Assembly (NCBI RefSeq): GCF_001455965.1 | Contig: NZ_LKKO01000025.1 | Location: 186,001 to 250,000 of the forward strand | Length of the DNA: 64,000 bases | Direction: 5' to 3' | From: Methylobacterium sp. GXS13 | GTDB taxonomy: Bacteria > Pseudomonadota > Alphaproteobacteria > Rhizobiales > Beijerinckiaceae | Shown here: piece after piece, positions 37,089 to 45,850 of the stretch | Numbering within the stretch: position 1 is the stretch's first letter | Layout: each line of letters begins with the position of its first letter | Position numbers and translations under genes: made by a program | Notes under the pieces: generated by a model | Database searches by the model: none | The model's input: the letters and a program-made list of their open reading frames with translations, nothing else | What the model was told of the DNA's origin: nothing

Positions 37089-37228
37089 TGGCCTCGATCA
37101 AGATCCGCGCGACCGATGACGGCACCTTCGTGGTCTATCGCAACGGCGCGGCCGTGGCCTCCGGGCTGACCCGCCATCAGGCTGAGCGCTGCGCGACGGT
37201 CCTGGGCTGGATTGCCCCGCATTCCTGA
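37085..37228 (+). CDS. Small hypothetical protein (47 residues)
   Basis: A short frame translationally coupled to 36855-37088 by ATGA. The text (IKIRATDDGTFVVYRNGAAV ... LTRHQAERCATVLGW) forms a beta hairpin and a helix and looks like a DUF2188-sized domain. Function unknown. Confidence 0.5.
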   Translation: MMASIKIRATDDGTFVVYRNGAAVASGLTRHQAERCATVLGWIAPHS

Positions 37229-37296
37229 GCGGGTATCGATCGCAAGGAATCGTTAACCCTGTCGATCTACCCAGACTGCACCAGCCGATCGCTGGC

Positions 37297-37344
37297 CTTC
37301 CACGCCCATCCGATTTCGCCCCTCAACACGGGTGGGCGTGGAAG
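37297..37344. terminator. Bidirectional terminator-like inverted repeat
   Basis: CTTCCACGCCCA (37297-37308) is the exact complement of 37333-37344, with a 24-base loop. It lies between two convergent genes ending at 37228 and 37370. Confidence 0.55.
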
Positions 37345-37369
37345 CCGAAGCGATCCCCGCCAGTCCGCC

Positions 37370-37606
37370 TCAGAGCGCCCGCGCGTAGCCGGGCCGCAGG
37401 TCGATGGCCTGGGCGGTGGCCTGGGATAGGCGCACCTCGGTCAGCGTGACCTCGGCGCCGTCCTTCACGGCCTCCTTGACGATCTGAACGCCGCTGTCGG
37501 GATTGTCCGCGATCACCGCGTAGAACACCGTCAGCAGGCAGTCCGGGGCGTCCTCGTCCCGGCGCGCGACCTTCACGATGAAGGCGGTTTGGTTCGGCTC
37601 GATCAT
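37370..37606 (-). CDS. Small conserved hypothetical protein
   Basis: A 78-residue protein with a regular alpha/beta pattern (TAFIVKVARRDEDAPDCLLTVF, YAVIADNPDSGVQIVKEAV). No family is recognised. It is in line with the phasin-like gene 46 bases upstream. Confidence 0.55.
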   Translation of the reverse strand: MIEPNQTAFIVKVARRDEDAPDCLLTVFYAVIADNPDSGVQIVKEAVKDGAEVTLTEVRLSQATAQAIDLRPGYARAL

Positions 37607-37652
37607 GGCAGACGTCGTATTCCGTTCCTGACGTGGAGTGATAACCCGAGGG

Positions 37653-37901
37653 TCAGGCCGCGGTGAGGCGCTTGGTGTTGAACGCGACGTGTTCGCGGTA
37701 GCGGGCGATCACCGTCTCGGGGGAGCCGCCCGTCATCAGCGTCGTCATGGCCTCGCCGGCGGCCTGCATCTTCTCCGTGACCATGGATTGCGCCTCGGCC
37801 ATCCCCTCGCTGCCGCCCCAGGCGAGGCGGACCAGGCGCAGTTCGACAACGCGCTGGGCCTCGATCGCCAGCATCATCCAGGAGAAGAAGGGATTGTACA
37901 C
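37653..37901 (-). CDS. Phasin-like small helical protein
   Basis: An 82-residue all-helical protein (FFSWMMLAIEAQRVVELRLVRLAWG, then MVTEKMQAAGEAMTTL). The layout matches short phasin-like proteins of Methylobacterium that may bind polyhydroxybutyrate granules. The homology is weak by eye. Confidence 0.55.
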   Translation of the reverse strand: MYNPFFSWMMLAIEAQRVVELRLVRLAWGGSEGMAEAQSMVTEKMQAAGEAMTTLMTGGSPETVIARYREHVAFNTKRLTAA

Positions 37902-38032
37902 GGCACACTCCGAACCGCGGCAGATGCGGCGGGGATTAAACTCGGCGGTCGTCCGGAACGATCCACCGGCGACGCGCGGGCCGCGGCGGCGTTCCGGGCC
38001 GGCCTGCCTCTTGGCATAGGAACGCGCTCAGA

Positions 38033-38995
38033 TCACCCGCGCGCGAGCCGCTCGCGGATGAGCGCGTGGAGCGCACGGAGATCGCTGCCGAACTGCCGGA
38101 TGCCTTCGGCGAGCTTCTCGGTCGCCATGGCGCTCTCGTTCATCTCCCAGCGGAACGAGAACTCGTCGGTCGCCGGTACCTCGGGCGCCTCGCCGTAGGA
38201 GTCGGGCGACAGGGCGCGGGGGAGGCGGCCCTCCGTCGCGGCGAGCTCTTCCAGGAGCTTGGGCGAGATGGTGAGCCGGTCGCAGCCGGCAAGCGCCTGG
38301 ATCTGGCCGATGGTGCGGAACGAGGCGCCCATCACGACGGTCTTGATCCCGCGCGCCTTGTAGGCGGCGTAGATCGCCCGCACCGACTGGACGCCCGGAT
38401 CCTCGGCGCCCGAAAACGTCTTGCCCTCGGCCTTGGCGTACCAGTCGGTGATCCGGCCGACGAAGGGCGAGATCAGGAACACGCCGGCATCCGCACAGGC
38501 CATGGCCTGGACCAGGGAGAACAGCAGGGTCAGGTTGCAGTCCACGCCCTCGCGCTGGAGCACGCGGGCGGCCTGGATGCCCTCCCAGGTCGAGGCGATC
38601 TTGATCAGCACCCGGTCGCGCGACACGCCGCGCTCGTCGTAGGCGCGGACGATCGCCCGGGCCTTCTCCAGCGTCCGGTCGGTGTTGAACGACAGGTTGG
38701 CGTCGACCTCGGTGGAGACGCGGCCCGGCACCAGCTTGGTCAGCTCGTAGCCCACCGACACGGCGAGCCTGTCGGCCACCGCCTGGACGACATCCTCGGT
38801 CTCGCCGCCCTGCGTCTTGCCCCAGGCCACCGCCTCGTCGACGATCGGGGCGAGACCCTCCATGCTGGCCGCCTTCAGAAGCAGCGACGGATTGGTGGTG
38901 CAATCGACCGGCTTCAGCTTCTCGATGGCGCCGATGTCGCCGGTATCGGCGACCACCACGGTCATGGCGCGGAGTTGATCGAGCAGCGATGTCAT
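38033..38995 (-). CDS. tal: Transaldolase (TalB type)
   Basis: A 320-residue enzyme of the non-oxidative pentose phosphate pathway. The Schiff-base lysine is K132 in [12 protein letters not shown]-terminal [23 protein letters not shown] and VGRITDWY are all classical. Length equals the E. coli type. It recycles sugar phosphates between sedoheptulose 7-phosphate and fructose 6-phosphate. It stands alone in orientation to its neighbours. Confidence 0.95.
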   Translation of the reverse strand: MTSLLDQLRAMTVVVADTGDIGAIEKLKPVDCTTNPSLLLKAASMEGLAPIVDEAVAWGKTQGGETEDVVQAVADRLAVSVGYELTKLVPGRVSTEVDANLSFNTDRTLEKARAIVRAYDERGVSRDRVLIKIASTWEGIQAARVLQREGVDCNLTLLFSLVQAMACADAGVFLISPFVGRITDWYAKAEGKTFSGAEDPGVQSVRAIYAAYKARGIKTVVMGASFRTIGQIQALAGCDRLTISPKLLEELAATEGRLPRALSPDSYGEAPEVPATDEFSFRWEMNESAMATEKLAEGIRQFGSDLRALHALIRERLARG

Positions 38996-39157
38996 GGCGT
39001 ACCTCGTAGATTGGCCCTTGGTCGGCGATGCCGTCGGACCGCCGCGCCCGCGCTCCCGGACCCATACTAAGCGTCCGGGAGGCTTCGGCGCCGCACGGTT
39101 CCAGCCGAATCGCCCGGTGGGCGCACCCGGACCGCTCCGTAGCACACCGGCGTCGGA

Positions 39158-39388
39158 TCAGCCGACCGCGCGCCAGTTGCGCAGCGACAGGGACCACGCC
39201 TGCGCCTCGTTGTAGGCGACGGCCACACAGCCGTGGCTGACGATCTTGGCCAGCATGATCCTGTCGCCCACCGCGGTGATCTGGATCACGGTGGGGCCGT
39301 AGCCGGCATCACCGACGAGGCAGGTCCCGACGTTCCAGCCCTGCTCGCGGCAGATCTCCGCCGCGCACCGGTGATCGTGTCGGGTCAC
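39158..39388 (-). CDS. Small hypothetical protein, coupled to upstream gene
   Basis: A 76-residue protein starting at GTG 39388, which overlaps the preceding stop (GTGA). It has four cysteines, with CAAEICREQGWNVGTCLVGDAG and SHGCVAVAYN. No family is recognised. It is translated in concert with the membrane protein at 39385-39678. Confidence 0.55.
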   Translation of the reverse strand: MTRHDHRCAAEICREQGWNVGTCLVGDAGYGPTVIQITAVGDRIMLAKIVSHGCVAVAYNEAQAWSLSLRNWRAVG

Positions 39389-39678
39389 GGATTGGCGCTG
39401 CGCGCGGCCGGCTGCGGATAGGACGGGTTGCCGCCCGGAACCGCGCTGCTGTTCGAAGGCGACGTCGCACCGCCGGTACCGTTCTCGCTGCCGGTGACCT
39501 GCTTGCGCGAGGCCGCCTGGCTCTGGCTGGCGTAATCCGGCGGCGAGCTTGCGCCCTGCCACGTCATCAGCCCCGCCAGTGCGGCGACCATGAGCGCGAC
39601 GCTGGCGATCAGGACGATGAGCGCGGGCCGGCCGCGCTTGCCCTGCCGGCCGTCCTGGCCGGAGAGTTGTTCTGCCAT
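39385..39678 (-). CDS. Small single-pass membrane protein
   Basis: A 97-residue protein: basic N-terminus, one helix (ALIVLIASVALMVAALAGLM), and a Ser/Gly/Pro-rich, probably periplasmic tail. The start at 39678 has AGGATCC upstream. Function unknown. Confidence 0.6.
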   Translation of the reverse strand: MAEQLSGQDGRQGKRGRPALIVLIASVALMVAALAGLMTWQGASSPPDYASQSQAASRKQVTGSENGTGGATSPSNSSAVPGGNPSYPQPAARSANP

Positions 39679-39843
39679 CTTGGATCCTCGTTGCCCCGCC
39701 GTGCGGGGGCTGAAGCGCGTGCCACCGAAAGGGTGTTCGGCGGCAGCGTGCGCGTTGACCATGTGAAAGGAACAGGCCGTTGGTCGGATGGGTCCGCCCC
39801 TGTGGCCTTATGCATCGGCCGGGGTGTCCCGGGATCCGGGCCG

Positions 39844-40026
39844 TCAGGCGGTGAAGATCAGCAGCAACGCACCGAGACTGCCCAGCGCGGTGACGCTGAT
39901 GCCGCTCATGAAGGCGACGTCCCAGCCGGCGAACTTGTTCGTGACCGGCGCGAAGCGATAGGCGGAATGCGTCACGAGCGCGCCGAGCACCGCGAGGGCC
40001 AGTGCGACCGACATCAAGAGTGTCAT
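39844..40026 (-). CDS. 60-residue two-helix membrane protein
   Basis: Two hydrophobic helices (LLMSVALALAVLGALVTHSA and GISVTALGSLGALLLIF) joined by FAPVTNKFAGWDVAFM. Such proteins are common and uncharacterised in this group. Good internal codon pattern. Confidence 0.6.
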   Translation of the reverse strand: MTLLMSVALALAVLGALVTHSAYRFAPVTNKFAGWDVAFMSGISVTALGSLGALLLIFTA

Positions 40027-40642
40027 TGGGGTTGATCCTTCATCCGCCGGTGGCGGGACTGACCAACCTCCGCAGATACGGCCAACGGATCAGCGCTCCT
40101 GAATATCCACGGTCCGTCGAACGGATGCATGCCGCCGATGACGCATGGCCCGACGGTCCGCAAACCGTTCCGGCCTGCGCGTTCCGATGCAGGCCGATGG
40201 GCCGCCTGGACCGGCACCGTACGGGGGACGACGCCTGAATCGGCCGGCGATCTCCGGCTATCGACGGGCGGGAGACCATTTCTGATCGATAACAACCGCG
40301 TCAGTGATGCAGGCATACCAGTAAAAATAACGTAGGTCAGGGAACCTGCTTGTGCGCAACCCGTTTGAGCCCCGCTGCCGACAGGGCAGGGATCAACGTC
40401 AGGGGAGCCGGACAGGTCGTGACGGCATGCGTCGAAGACAGAAGGTCTGGCCGATCGACACCGAATCCCGGGGCCGATCCATACAAATATTCGAGATCGC
40501 CCAGGCCGGGTCTCGCGCAAAATCCCCTGCTGAAGTTCGTCTCTTTCGTCTAAAAATCTAGTCCTTTTGTACCATTGAACGCGCGAATGTCGCGCACATC
40601 TGATGTCCGGTCCGGGGTCTGCTGAAGCCCGCCGAGGTGCCC
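40027..40642. other. 616-base region upstream of the CsbD cluster
   Basis: Apart from the sigma-EcfG-like promoter at 40341-40365, I see no gene with convincing coding text. The tract at 40535-40580 is AT-rich and may hold a second promoter closer to the first CsbD gene. Confidence 0.5.
40341..40365 (+). promoter_or_regulatory. Sigma-EcfG (general stress) type promoter
   Basis: The sequence reads GGAAC, 16 bases, CGTT. This matches the promoter pattern reported for the PhyR/EcfG stress regulon of Methylobacterium (GGAAC-N16/17-CGTT). It points toward the CsbD/stress membrane cluster, although the first gene begins ~280 bases downstream. Confidence 0.6.
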
Positions 40643-40801
40643 ATGACCGAACGCACGAAAGTCCCGTCCGCCGAGCACCTCCAGGCCTCGGTGAAGGAGG
40701 CCATCGGCAAGCTCACCGGCGATTCCCGGATCGCGGCCGAGGGGAAGCGTCAGAAGCGGGCACCCCGGCCATCCAGGCCGGCCGAGCCCCGTGACGACTG
40801 A
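40643..40801 (+). CDS. Short CsbD-like protein
   Basis: A 52-residue frame containing VKEAIGKLTGDSRIAAEGK, the CsbD core, followed by a basic tail. It is truncated compared with the usual ~65 residues. It is the first of several CsbD-type genes here. Confidence 0.6.
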   Translation: MTERTKVPSAEHLQASVKEAIGKLTGDSRIAAEGKRQKRAPRPSRPAEPRDD

Positions 40802-40868
40802 GCCACGTTTCCGAAGGGCGCCACCCCCGGTGCCGTTCGCCACGAACCAAGTTCAACCGGAGAACGAG

Positions 40869-41216
40869 ATGGTCGATATCGACAGGATCACGGGCGCCGC
40901 GAAGGAATTCGGCGGCAAGGAACAGGGTGCGGTCGGCGACCTCACCGGCTCGCGGACCGATTCCGTCGAGGGCCGCTTCCGTGAGGCCAGCGGACAGGCC
41001 GAGAACCTCTACGGCCAGGCCCGCGACACGGTCCGGCACGCGGCCGATGAGGCCGCCGACTACGCCGAGGAGGCCTACGAGCGCGGTGGTCATTACCTGC
41101 GCCGCGGCACCCGCGAGGTAAGCCATCAGGTCGCCGAGTACCCGCTCGCCTCCCTGCTGGTCGCCGGCCTCGCCGGCTTCGGCCTCGGCCTCCTCATCAG
41201 CGCCAGCCGCGACTGA
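40869..41216 (+). CDS. CsbD-related protein with C-terminal membrane helix
   Basis: A 115-residue protein. The N-terminus (DRITGAAKEFGGKEQGAVGDLTG) is CsbD-like. A long amphipathic helix (AENLYGQARDTVRHAADEAADYAEEAYERG) resembles DUF883/YqjD proteins, and the C-terminus has a hydrophobic helix (ASLLVAGLAGFGLGLLISA). GGAGAACGAG precedes the start. A membrane-tethered stress protein is likely. Confidence 0.7.
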   Translation: MVDIDRITGAAKEFGGKEQGAVGDLTGSRTDSVEGRFREASGQAENLYGQARDTVRHAADEAADYAEEAYERGGHYLRRGTREVSHQVAEYPLASLLVAGLAGFGLGLLISASRD

Positions 41217-41262
41217 TCCCAGCTTCCACGTCCACAGACGACCGACGACCCGGAGTAACAGC

Positions 41263-42186
41263 GTGACCACCATCCAGACCACCGCGTCCCCCGTGGCCGC
41301 AGGAGCGACCGCCGAGACGCGCGACGTCCTGCTGAACCAGGTTTCCTGGGGCGCGATCTTCGCCGGTGCCACCACGGCGCTGGTGACCCAGGTGATCCTG
41401 AACCTGATCGGTGCCGGCGTGGGCCTGGCGTCCTTCGGCCCCGTGGCCGCCGACAACCCCGCCGCCTCGACCGCCTCCATGGGCGCCGGGATCTGGTTCG
41501 TGGCCTCGGGCATCGTGGCGGCTCTGGTCGGCGGCGCCATCGCCGGGCGGCTGTCCGGTAAGCCGCTGCCGGGGACGGCGGGCCTGCACGGTCTGGTCTC
41601 CTGGGCGGTGACGACCCTGGTGGTGCTCTACCTTCTTACCTCCGCGGTCGGCGGCCTCATCGGCGGCGCCTTCAGCGGCGTGACCAGCACGCTGGGCGGG
41701 GCCGGCAGCCTCGTCGGCGGCACGGTCCAGACGGCCGCCCAGGCCGCCGCGCCCTCGCTCGCCAAGATCACGAACCCGCTCGACGGGATCGAGAGCACGG
41801 TGCGCCAGCAGGCCGCCGGCCAGGACCCGCAGGCGGCCCGCGATGCCGCCGTGGCGGCCGTGAAGGCCCTGTTCACCGGCGATCCGGCCCAGAAGCAGCA
41901 GGCCGAGGCCCGGGCTGCGGACGCCCTCGCCAAGGCGCAGAACATCCCGGTCGAGCAGGCCCGCCAGCAGGTCCAGGATTACGAGAAGCAGTACGACCAG
42001 GCGGTCGCCACGGCCAAGCAGAAGGCTGAAGCCGCCGCCGTCGCCGCGAAGTCCGCGGCCACGCAGGGCGCCTTCTACGCCGCCCTGGCGCTGGTGCTCG
42101 GTGCGCTCGCCGGTTTCCTGGGCGGCCGCTTCGGAGCCCCCAAGCCCGTCAGCCTGCTCGGCGCCTACGAGACCCGCCGCGCCTGA
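41263..42186 (+). CDS. PhnA-like glycine-rich membrane protein
   Basis: A 307-residue protein. About four hydrophobic, glycine-rich helices in the first half (VSWGAIFAGATTALVTQVIL; GIWFVASGIVAALVGGAIAG) are followed by a charged coiled-coil region (~190-270) and a last helix before the C-terminus. This arrangement is found in proteins annotated PhnA-like in alphaproteobacteria; true phosphonate function is doubtful. It sits inside the CsbD stress cluster. Confidence 0.7.
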   Translation: MTTIQTTASPVAAGATAETRDVLLNQVSWGAIFAGATTALVTQVILNLIGAGVGLASFGPVAADNPAASTASMGAGIWFVASGIVAALVGGAIAGRLSGKPLPGTAGLHGLVSWAVTTLVVLYLLTSAVGGLIGGAFSGVTSTLGGAGSLVGGTVQTAAQAAAPSLAKITNPLDGIESTVRQQAAGQDPQAARDAAVAAVKALFTGDPAQKQQAEARAADALAKAQNIPVEQARQQVQDYEKQYDQAVATAKQKAEAAAVAAKSAATQGAFYAALALVLGALAGFLGGRFGAPKPVSLLGAYETRRA

Positions 42187-42269
42187 TCCCCATCGGTCCC
42201 CGCCCTCCGGCAGGGACCCCTCCCGACCGGCACAAGCCGGCCATGACGCAACCCTGAAGGAGAGTTTCG

Positions 42270-42473
42270 ATGAGCAGCACCACCGACAAGATCAAGGGCC
42301 TGGCCAACGAGGCCGTCGGCAACGTCAAGCAAGCCGCCGGCAACGTGACGGGCAACGACAAGCTCGTGGCCGAGGGCAAGGCGCAGGAGCTCAAGGGCGA
42401 GGCGCAGAAGACCGTGGGCGACGTCAAGGACGGCGCCAAGAACCTGGCCGACAAGGTCACCGGCCGGAGCTGA
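42270..42473 (+). CDS. CsbD family stress protein
   Basis: A 67-residue, canonical CsbD protein (DKIKGLANEAVGNVKQAAGN ... EGKAQELKGEAQKTVGDVKD). GAAGGAGAG precedes the start. CsbD proteins are small, helical, abundant under general stress and of unknown biochemical role. Confidence 0.88.
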   Translation: MSSTTDKIKGLANEAVGNVKQAAGNVTGNDKLVAEGKAQELKGEAQKTVGDVKDGAKNLADKVTGRS

Positions 42474-42537
42474 GGCCGATCGGCGGGGCCGGCAGCGCCG
42501 GTCCCGTCCCGATCAACCGTGAAACCAGGAGAGCAGC

Positions 42538-42921
42538 ATGAACCGCGACCAGATCGAGGGCGCATCCCGTCACGTGAAGGGCCGGGCCCAGACCACCCTT
42601 GGTGGCCTCACCGGCGATGCGGGCCGGCAGGTCCGCGGCGCCGTGAATCAGGTGGCCGGCGGCGCGCAATACGTCTACGGCCGCGCCCGCGACCGGGCCG
42701 AGGATCTCGCCGAGGATGGCCGGCACCTGGCTCAAGCCGCTTCCGAGCGTGCCGACCACCTCATCGATGACGGCCGCCGCTACGCCCGCGAGGCCCGCCG
42801 CCGCGGCGAGACCTACGGCCGCCAGGCTGTCCGCTACGCCGACACCAACCGCAGCAGCACCCTGCTCGGCATCGCCGCGCTCGCCTTCGTGGCCGGCTGG
42901 CTGAGCCGCCGCGGCCGCTGA
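42538..42921 (+). CDS. CsbD-type protein with C-terminal membrane helix (paralogue of 40869)
   Basis: A 127-residue protein with the same plan as 40869-41216: CsbD-like start (DQIEGASRHVKGRAQTTLGG), charged long helix rich in Arg/Glu, and a terminal hydrophobic helix (TLLGIAALAFVAGWL). The two appear to be diverged duplicates flanking the membrane gene. Confidence 0.7.
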   Translation: MNRDQIEGASRHVKGRAQTTLGGLTGDAGRQVRGAVNQVAGGAQYVYGRARDRAEDLAEDGRHLAQAASERADHLIDDGRRYAREARRRGETYGRQAVRYADTNRSSTLLGIAALAFVAGWLSRRGR

Positions 42922-42925
42922 TATC

Positions 42926-42974
42926 GCGCCTGATGCGGAAACGTGGGAACCGGTTTTCCGAAACCATCAGGCGC
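42926..42974. terminator. Two-part inverted repeat ending the CsbD cluster
   Basis: GCGCCTGATG (42926-42935) pairs with 42965-42974, and the inner CGGAAA pairs with TTTCCG. It lies directly after the last CsbD gene and is probably a terminator. Confidence 0.6.
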
Positions 42975-43061
42975 TAGGATAGAGCCGAGATCCGACCGAC
43001 GCCCGGCCTCGTCCGCAGAGGTCGGGCGGGTTCCGGTCCTGGACGGGGAAGGGCACGGCCG

Positions 43062-44471
43062 ATGAGGCGGTTCGGCACGCTGCTCCTGCGCCCGGAGATC
43101 GTCTTTCTGATCCTCGCCATCGGGCTCGGTCTCGCCGCCGCTGCGGCCTATTGGGCCTCGCGCGCGACGGTGCTGACGGTGGCGGTCGCCCGCGAGGCCG
43201 GCACCGAGCCGGCCGTGATCCAGGCCTATGCCGACGCCCTGGCGAAGCGGCACAAGGAGATCCGGCTCAAGATCCTGCCCTTCGACGACGTGCGCGACAG
43301 CGCCGAGGCACTCGGCGACGGCCGGGCCGACCTGGCCGTGGTCCGACCCGACGTCGCGCTGCCGGATAACGGCTTGACCCTCGCCATCCTGCGCGATCAG
43401 GCCATGATCATCGCCTCGCCCGAGGCCTCGGGCATCACGGCGTTTCCCGATCTCGACCGCAAGCGCCTCGCGATCCTCGCCCACCGGGACGCCGACGAGA
43501 CGCTGATCCGGTCGATGCTGGCCCATTACGGCCTGACGCTGGCCGGCCAGGACAGCACGGGACCGCTCCCGCCCGGGCAGGTCGCCCTCGTGGAGGTCGG
43601 CGAGGCCGACCTGACCGCCGCCCTGACCCGCAAGGCGGTGGACGCCGTGGTTTCGGTGATCGCCCCCACCGCCCCGGCGGCGCAGCGCATCGTCGAAAGC
43701 GTCCAGGCGGTGAGCCCCACCGGGAAGGTCGCCTTCGTCGACGTGGAGAATGCCGACGCCATCGTGGCCCGGATGCCCCGCCTCCAGATGGTGAGCATGC
43801 CGGCCGAGACCTTCGGGGGCAGGCCCAAGGTGCCGGAGGCGGACGTGCACACGGTCGGCGCCTCCTACCGGCTCATGGCGCGTGCGAGCCTGTCCCGCCC
43901 GGGGGCGGCGGACGTGACCCAGCACCTGTTCGAGCTGCGCAGCGGCATGGCCAACGCGACCTCGGCCGCCGATTACGTCCAGGCCCCGGCCTATGACAGC
44001 ACCGCGGGCGCCACGAGCGCGCGGCTGCCGATCCATCCGGGGGCGGTCGATTATTTCGAGCGCGAGCAGCAGAGCTTCGTCGAGCGCTACGAGACCTGGA
44101 TCTATCTCGTCGCCTTCCTGGGCGGCGGCATCGGCTCGGGCGTCGCCTGGGTCGGGCAGCGGCTCTCGCGGCTGCGGCGCGAGCGGATCGAGGAGGCGAC
44201 CGACCGGCTCCTGGCGATCCGGCAGGAGGCGCAGGATGCGCCCGATCCCGAACGCCTGATCATGCTCGCCCGCGAGATCGACGATCTGGCCGGCGACATC
44301 GCCCGGCACGCCCTGGAGCGGCCCACCGAGGCCCGGACCCTGTCGGCCGCGGCCATCGCCATCGACGCCGCCCGCTCGACGATCAAGCGCGTGATCGCCG
44401 CCGGCCGCCACGGCGACGACGCCCCGGCGCTGGCGGGCCAGACCGTCACCGCCGGACCCGAGACGGCCTGA
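43062..44471 (+). CDS. TAXI-family TRAP transporter solute-binding protein, membrane-anchored
   Basis: A 469-residue protein. It has an N-terminal anchor (IVFLILAIGLGLAAAAAYW), a periplasmic TAXI-type binding domain (~38-320: VAREAGTEPAVIQAYADALAKR; FPDLDRKRLAIL), a second helix at ~347-367, and a cytoplasmic helical tail (~370-469). No TRAP permease gene is adjacent, so this belongs to the orphan two-helix TAXI subgroup that may act as a sensor or scaffold. Confidence 0.78.
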   Translation: MRRFGTLLLRPEIVFLILAIGLGLAAAAAYWASRATVLTVAVAREAGTEPAVIQAYADALAKRHKEIRLKILPFDDVRDSAEALGDGRADLAVVRPDVALPDNGLTLAILRDQAMIIASPEASGITAFPDLDRKRLAILAHRDADETLIRSMLAHYGLTLAGQDSTGPLPPGQVALVEVGEADLTAALTRKAVDAVVSVIAPTAPAAQRIVESVQAVSPTGKVAFVDVENADAIVARMPRLQMVSMPAETFGGRPKVPEADVHTVGASYRLMARASLSRPGAADVTQHLFELRSGMANATSAADYVQAPAYDSTAGATSARLPIHPGAVDYFEREQQSFVERYETWIYLVAFLGGGIGSGVAWVGQRLSRLRRERIEEATDRLLAIRQEAQDAPDPERLIMLAREIDDLAGDIARHALERPTEARTLSAAAIAIDAARSTIKRVIAAGRHGDDAPALAGQTVTAGPETA

Positions 44472-44479
44472 CCCGAACC

Positions 44480-44680
44480 TCAGGGTGCCTTCCGGCGGGC
44501 CTGGGCGGCGGCCCATTCCCGGTCGCGCTCGGCCTGGGCGGCGCGCTGCTCGGCGGCGTAGGCCTCCTGCTCGGCCCGCTCCCGCTTCCGCTTGAGCTCG
44601 ACCGAGGCCGCGGCCCGCTTCTTCCACGCCTCCGTCTCCGCCTTCTGGCGCCGCAACTCTTCGACGGTGATCGGCTTCAC
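44480..44680 (-). CDS. Coiled-coil hypothetical protein, possibly 5'-truncated
   Basis: A 66-residue, highly charged helix ([20 protein letters not shown] ... [15 protein letters not shown]). GTG 44680 with AAGGAG only three bases before is a possible start. However, the frame stays open upstream to about 44850 with protein-like text ([18 protein letters not shown], then a Pro/Arg-rich linker) and no ATG, GTG or TTG. The gene may have lost its 5' end at the same point as the neighbouring chemoreceptor fragment. Confidence 0.5.
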   Translation of the reverse strand: MKPITVEELRRQKAETEAWKKRAAASVELKRKRERAEQEAYAAEQRAAQAERDREWAAAQARRKAP

Positions 44681-44816
44681 CGGCTCCTTCGGCTGCGCCC
44701 ACGCGAAGGGCCGCCGCGGCGGTGGCTTCCTGCGCGGCGGCTCCGGATCCGGCCCGGGCCGGGAACCGCGCAGGCCCGCGATGGCCGCGTCCAGCGTCAG
44801 CCCGAGGCCGGCGGCG

Positions 44817-45726
44817 ATGCGCGTGGCGGCGGCGCGCGCCGCGTCCCCCCCAGCCCGCCGCGGAGACCGCCGCCGCGCAGCGTACCGCCGCCCTGAGCCT
44901 GGCCGACCGCTTCGACCGGCAGATCGGCGGCATCGTCGAGGCGGTCTCGGCCGCCGCCGAGCAGCTGGAAGCCTCCGCCCACGGCATGGCCCGGGCCGCG
45001 CAGGACACCACCGACCTCAGCCGGGCGGTGGCCGGCGCCGCGGATTCGGCCGCCCGCTCGGCCGATACGGTGGCGGCGGCGACCGAAGAACTCACCGCCT
45101 CGGTCCGGGAGATCGGCGTGCAGGTCGGGGCCTCGGCCGACCTCGCGGCGTCTGCCACCCGGGATGCGGACGGCATGGCCGGGGAGGTCCGCCGCCTCGC
45201 GCAGGCCGCCGGCAGCATCGGGGAGATCGTCGCGATGATCTCGGACATCGCCGGCCAGACCAACCTGCTGGCGCTCAACGCCACGATCGAGGCGGCCCGG
45301 GCCGGGGAGGCGGGCCGCGGCTTCGCCGTTGTGGCCGCCGAGGTCAAGAATCTCGCCGGCCAGACCGCGAAGGCCACCGAAGAGATCGCCGCCAAGGTCG
45401 CCGAGATCACCGGCTCCACCGAGGCCTCGGTCCGGTCGATCGGCGGCATCACCGAGGTGATCCGCAACCTCGCCCGGATCGGGGCCGAGATCGCCGCCAT
45501 GGTCGAGCAGCAGGGCGCGGCCACCGCCGAGATCGCCCGCACCACCGGCCAGACCTCGCAGGATACCCGCGCGGTTTCGGGTAACATCGCCGGCGTGGGC
45601 GAGGCGGCCGACACGGCCAGCCACGGCTCGTCCCAGGTGCTCGACGCCGCCAGCGACCTGACCCGCCAGGCCAGCGCCCTGCGCGGCGCGGTCGGCGACT
45701 TTCTGGCCAACGTCCGGGCCGCCTGA
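44817..45726 (+). pseudogene. Methyl-accepting chemotaxis signalling domain, 5' end lost or frameshifted
   Basis: From ~44850 the frame encodes a full chemoreceptor signalling domain, including the hairpin tip ([20 protein letters not shown] and [15 protein letters not shown]). It has no sensor domain, membrane helix or HAMP. Text upstream of 44850 in the same frame is not protein-like. Either a one-base change in the C7 tract separates it from ATG 44817, giving a ~300-residue cytoplasmic receptor, or a deletion removed the 5' half. It could still be a short soluble receptor if a non-ATG start is used. Confidence 0.65.
44845..44851 (+). other. C7 homopolymer at the junction of two broken genes
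   Basis: Seven consecutive C lie where chemoreceptor coding begins on the + strand and where the minus-strand coiled-coil frame ends. Removing one C would join an upstream ATG (44817) in frame to the chemoreceptor. Confidence 0.6.
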
Positions 45727-45730
45727 CGGC

Positions 45731-45850
45731 AAAGTCCCGGATTCACAAGGTCCGGGACCTTTTGCGGGTGCGGGCGGAGCCCGCTGTTTTCAAGGGCTCC
45801 GCCCCTGAACCCCGCCAAAGGGCTGAGCCCTTTGGAAACCCGGGACTAAC
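45731..45850. repeat. Dispersed 3'-end hairpin repeat, copy A
   Basis: Contains the hairpin CAAAGGGCTGAGCCCTTTG (45816-45834) and the flanking GGCTCCGCCCCTGAACCCCG core. It lies between the convergent chemoreceptor fragment and amidohydrolase genes, like a shared terminator. Confidence 0.8.

Noticed and set aside
42834..45818. Very long minus-strand frame across the TAXI and chemoreceptor regions
   Set aside because: It is opposite two strands of clear coding text and contains no domain; a high-GC artefact.
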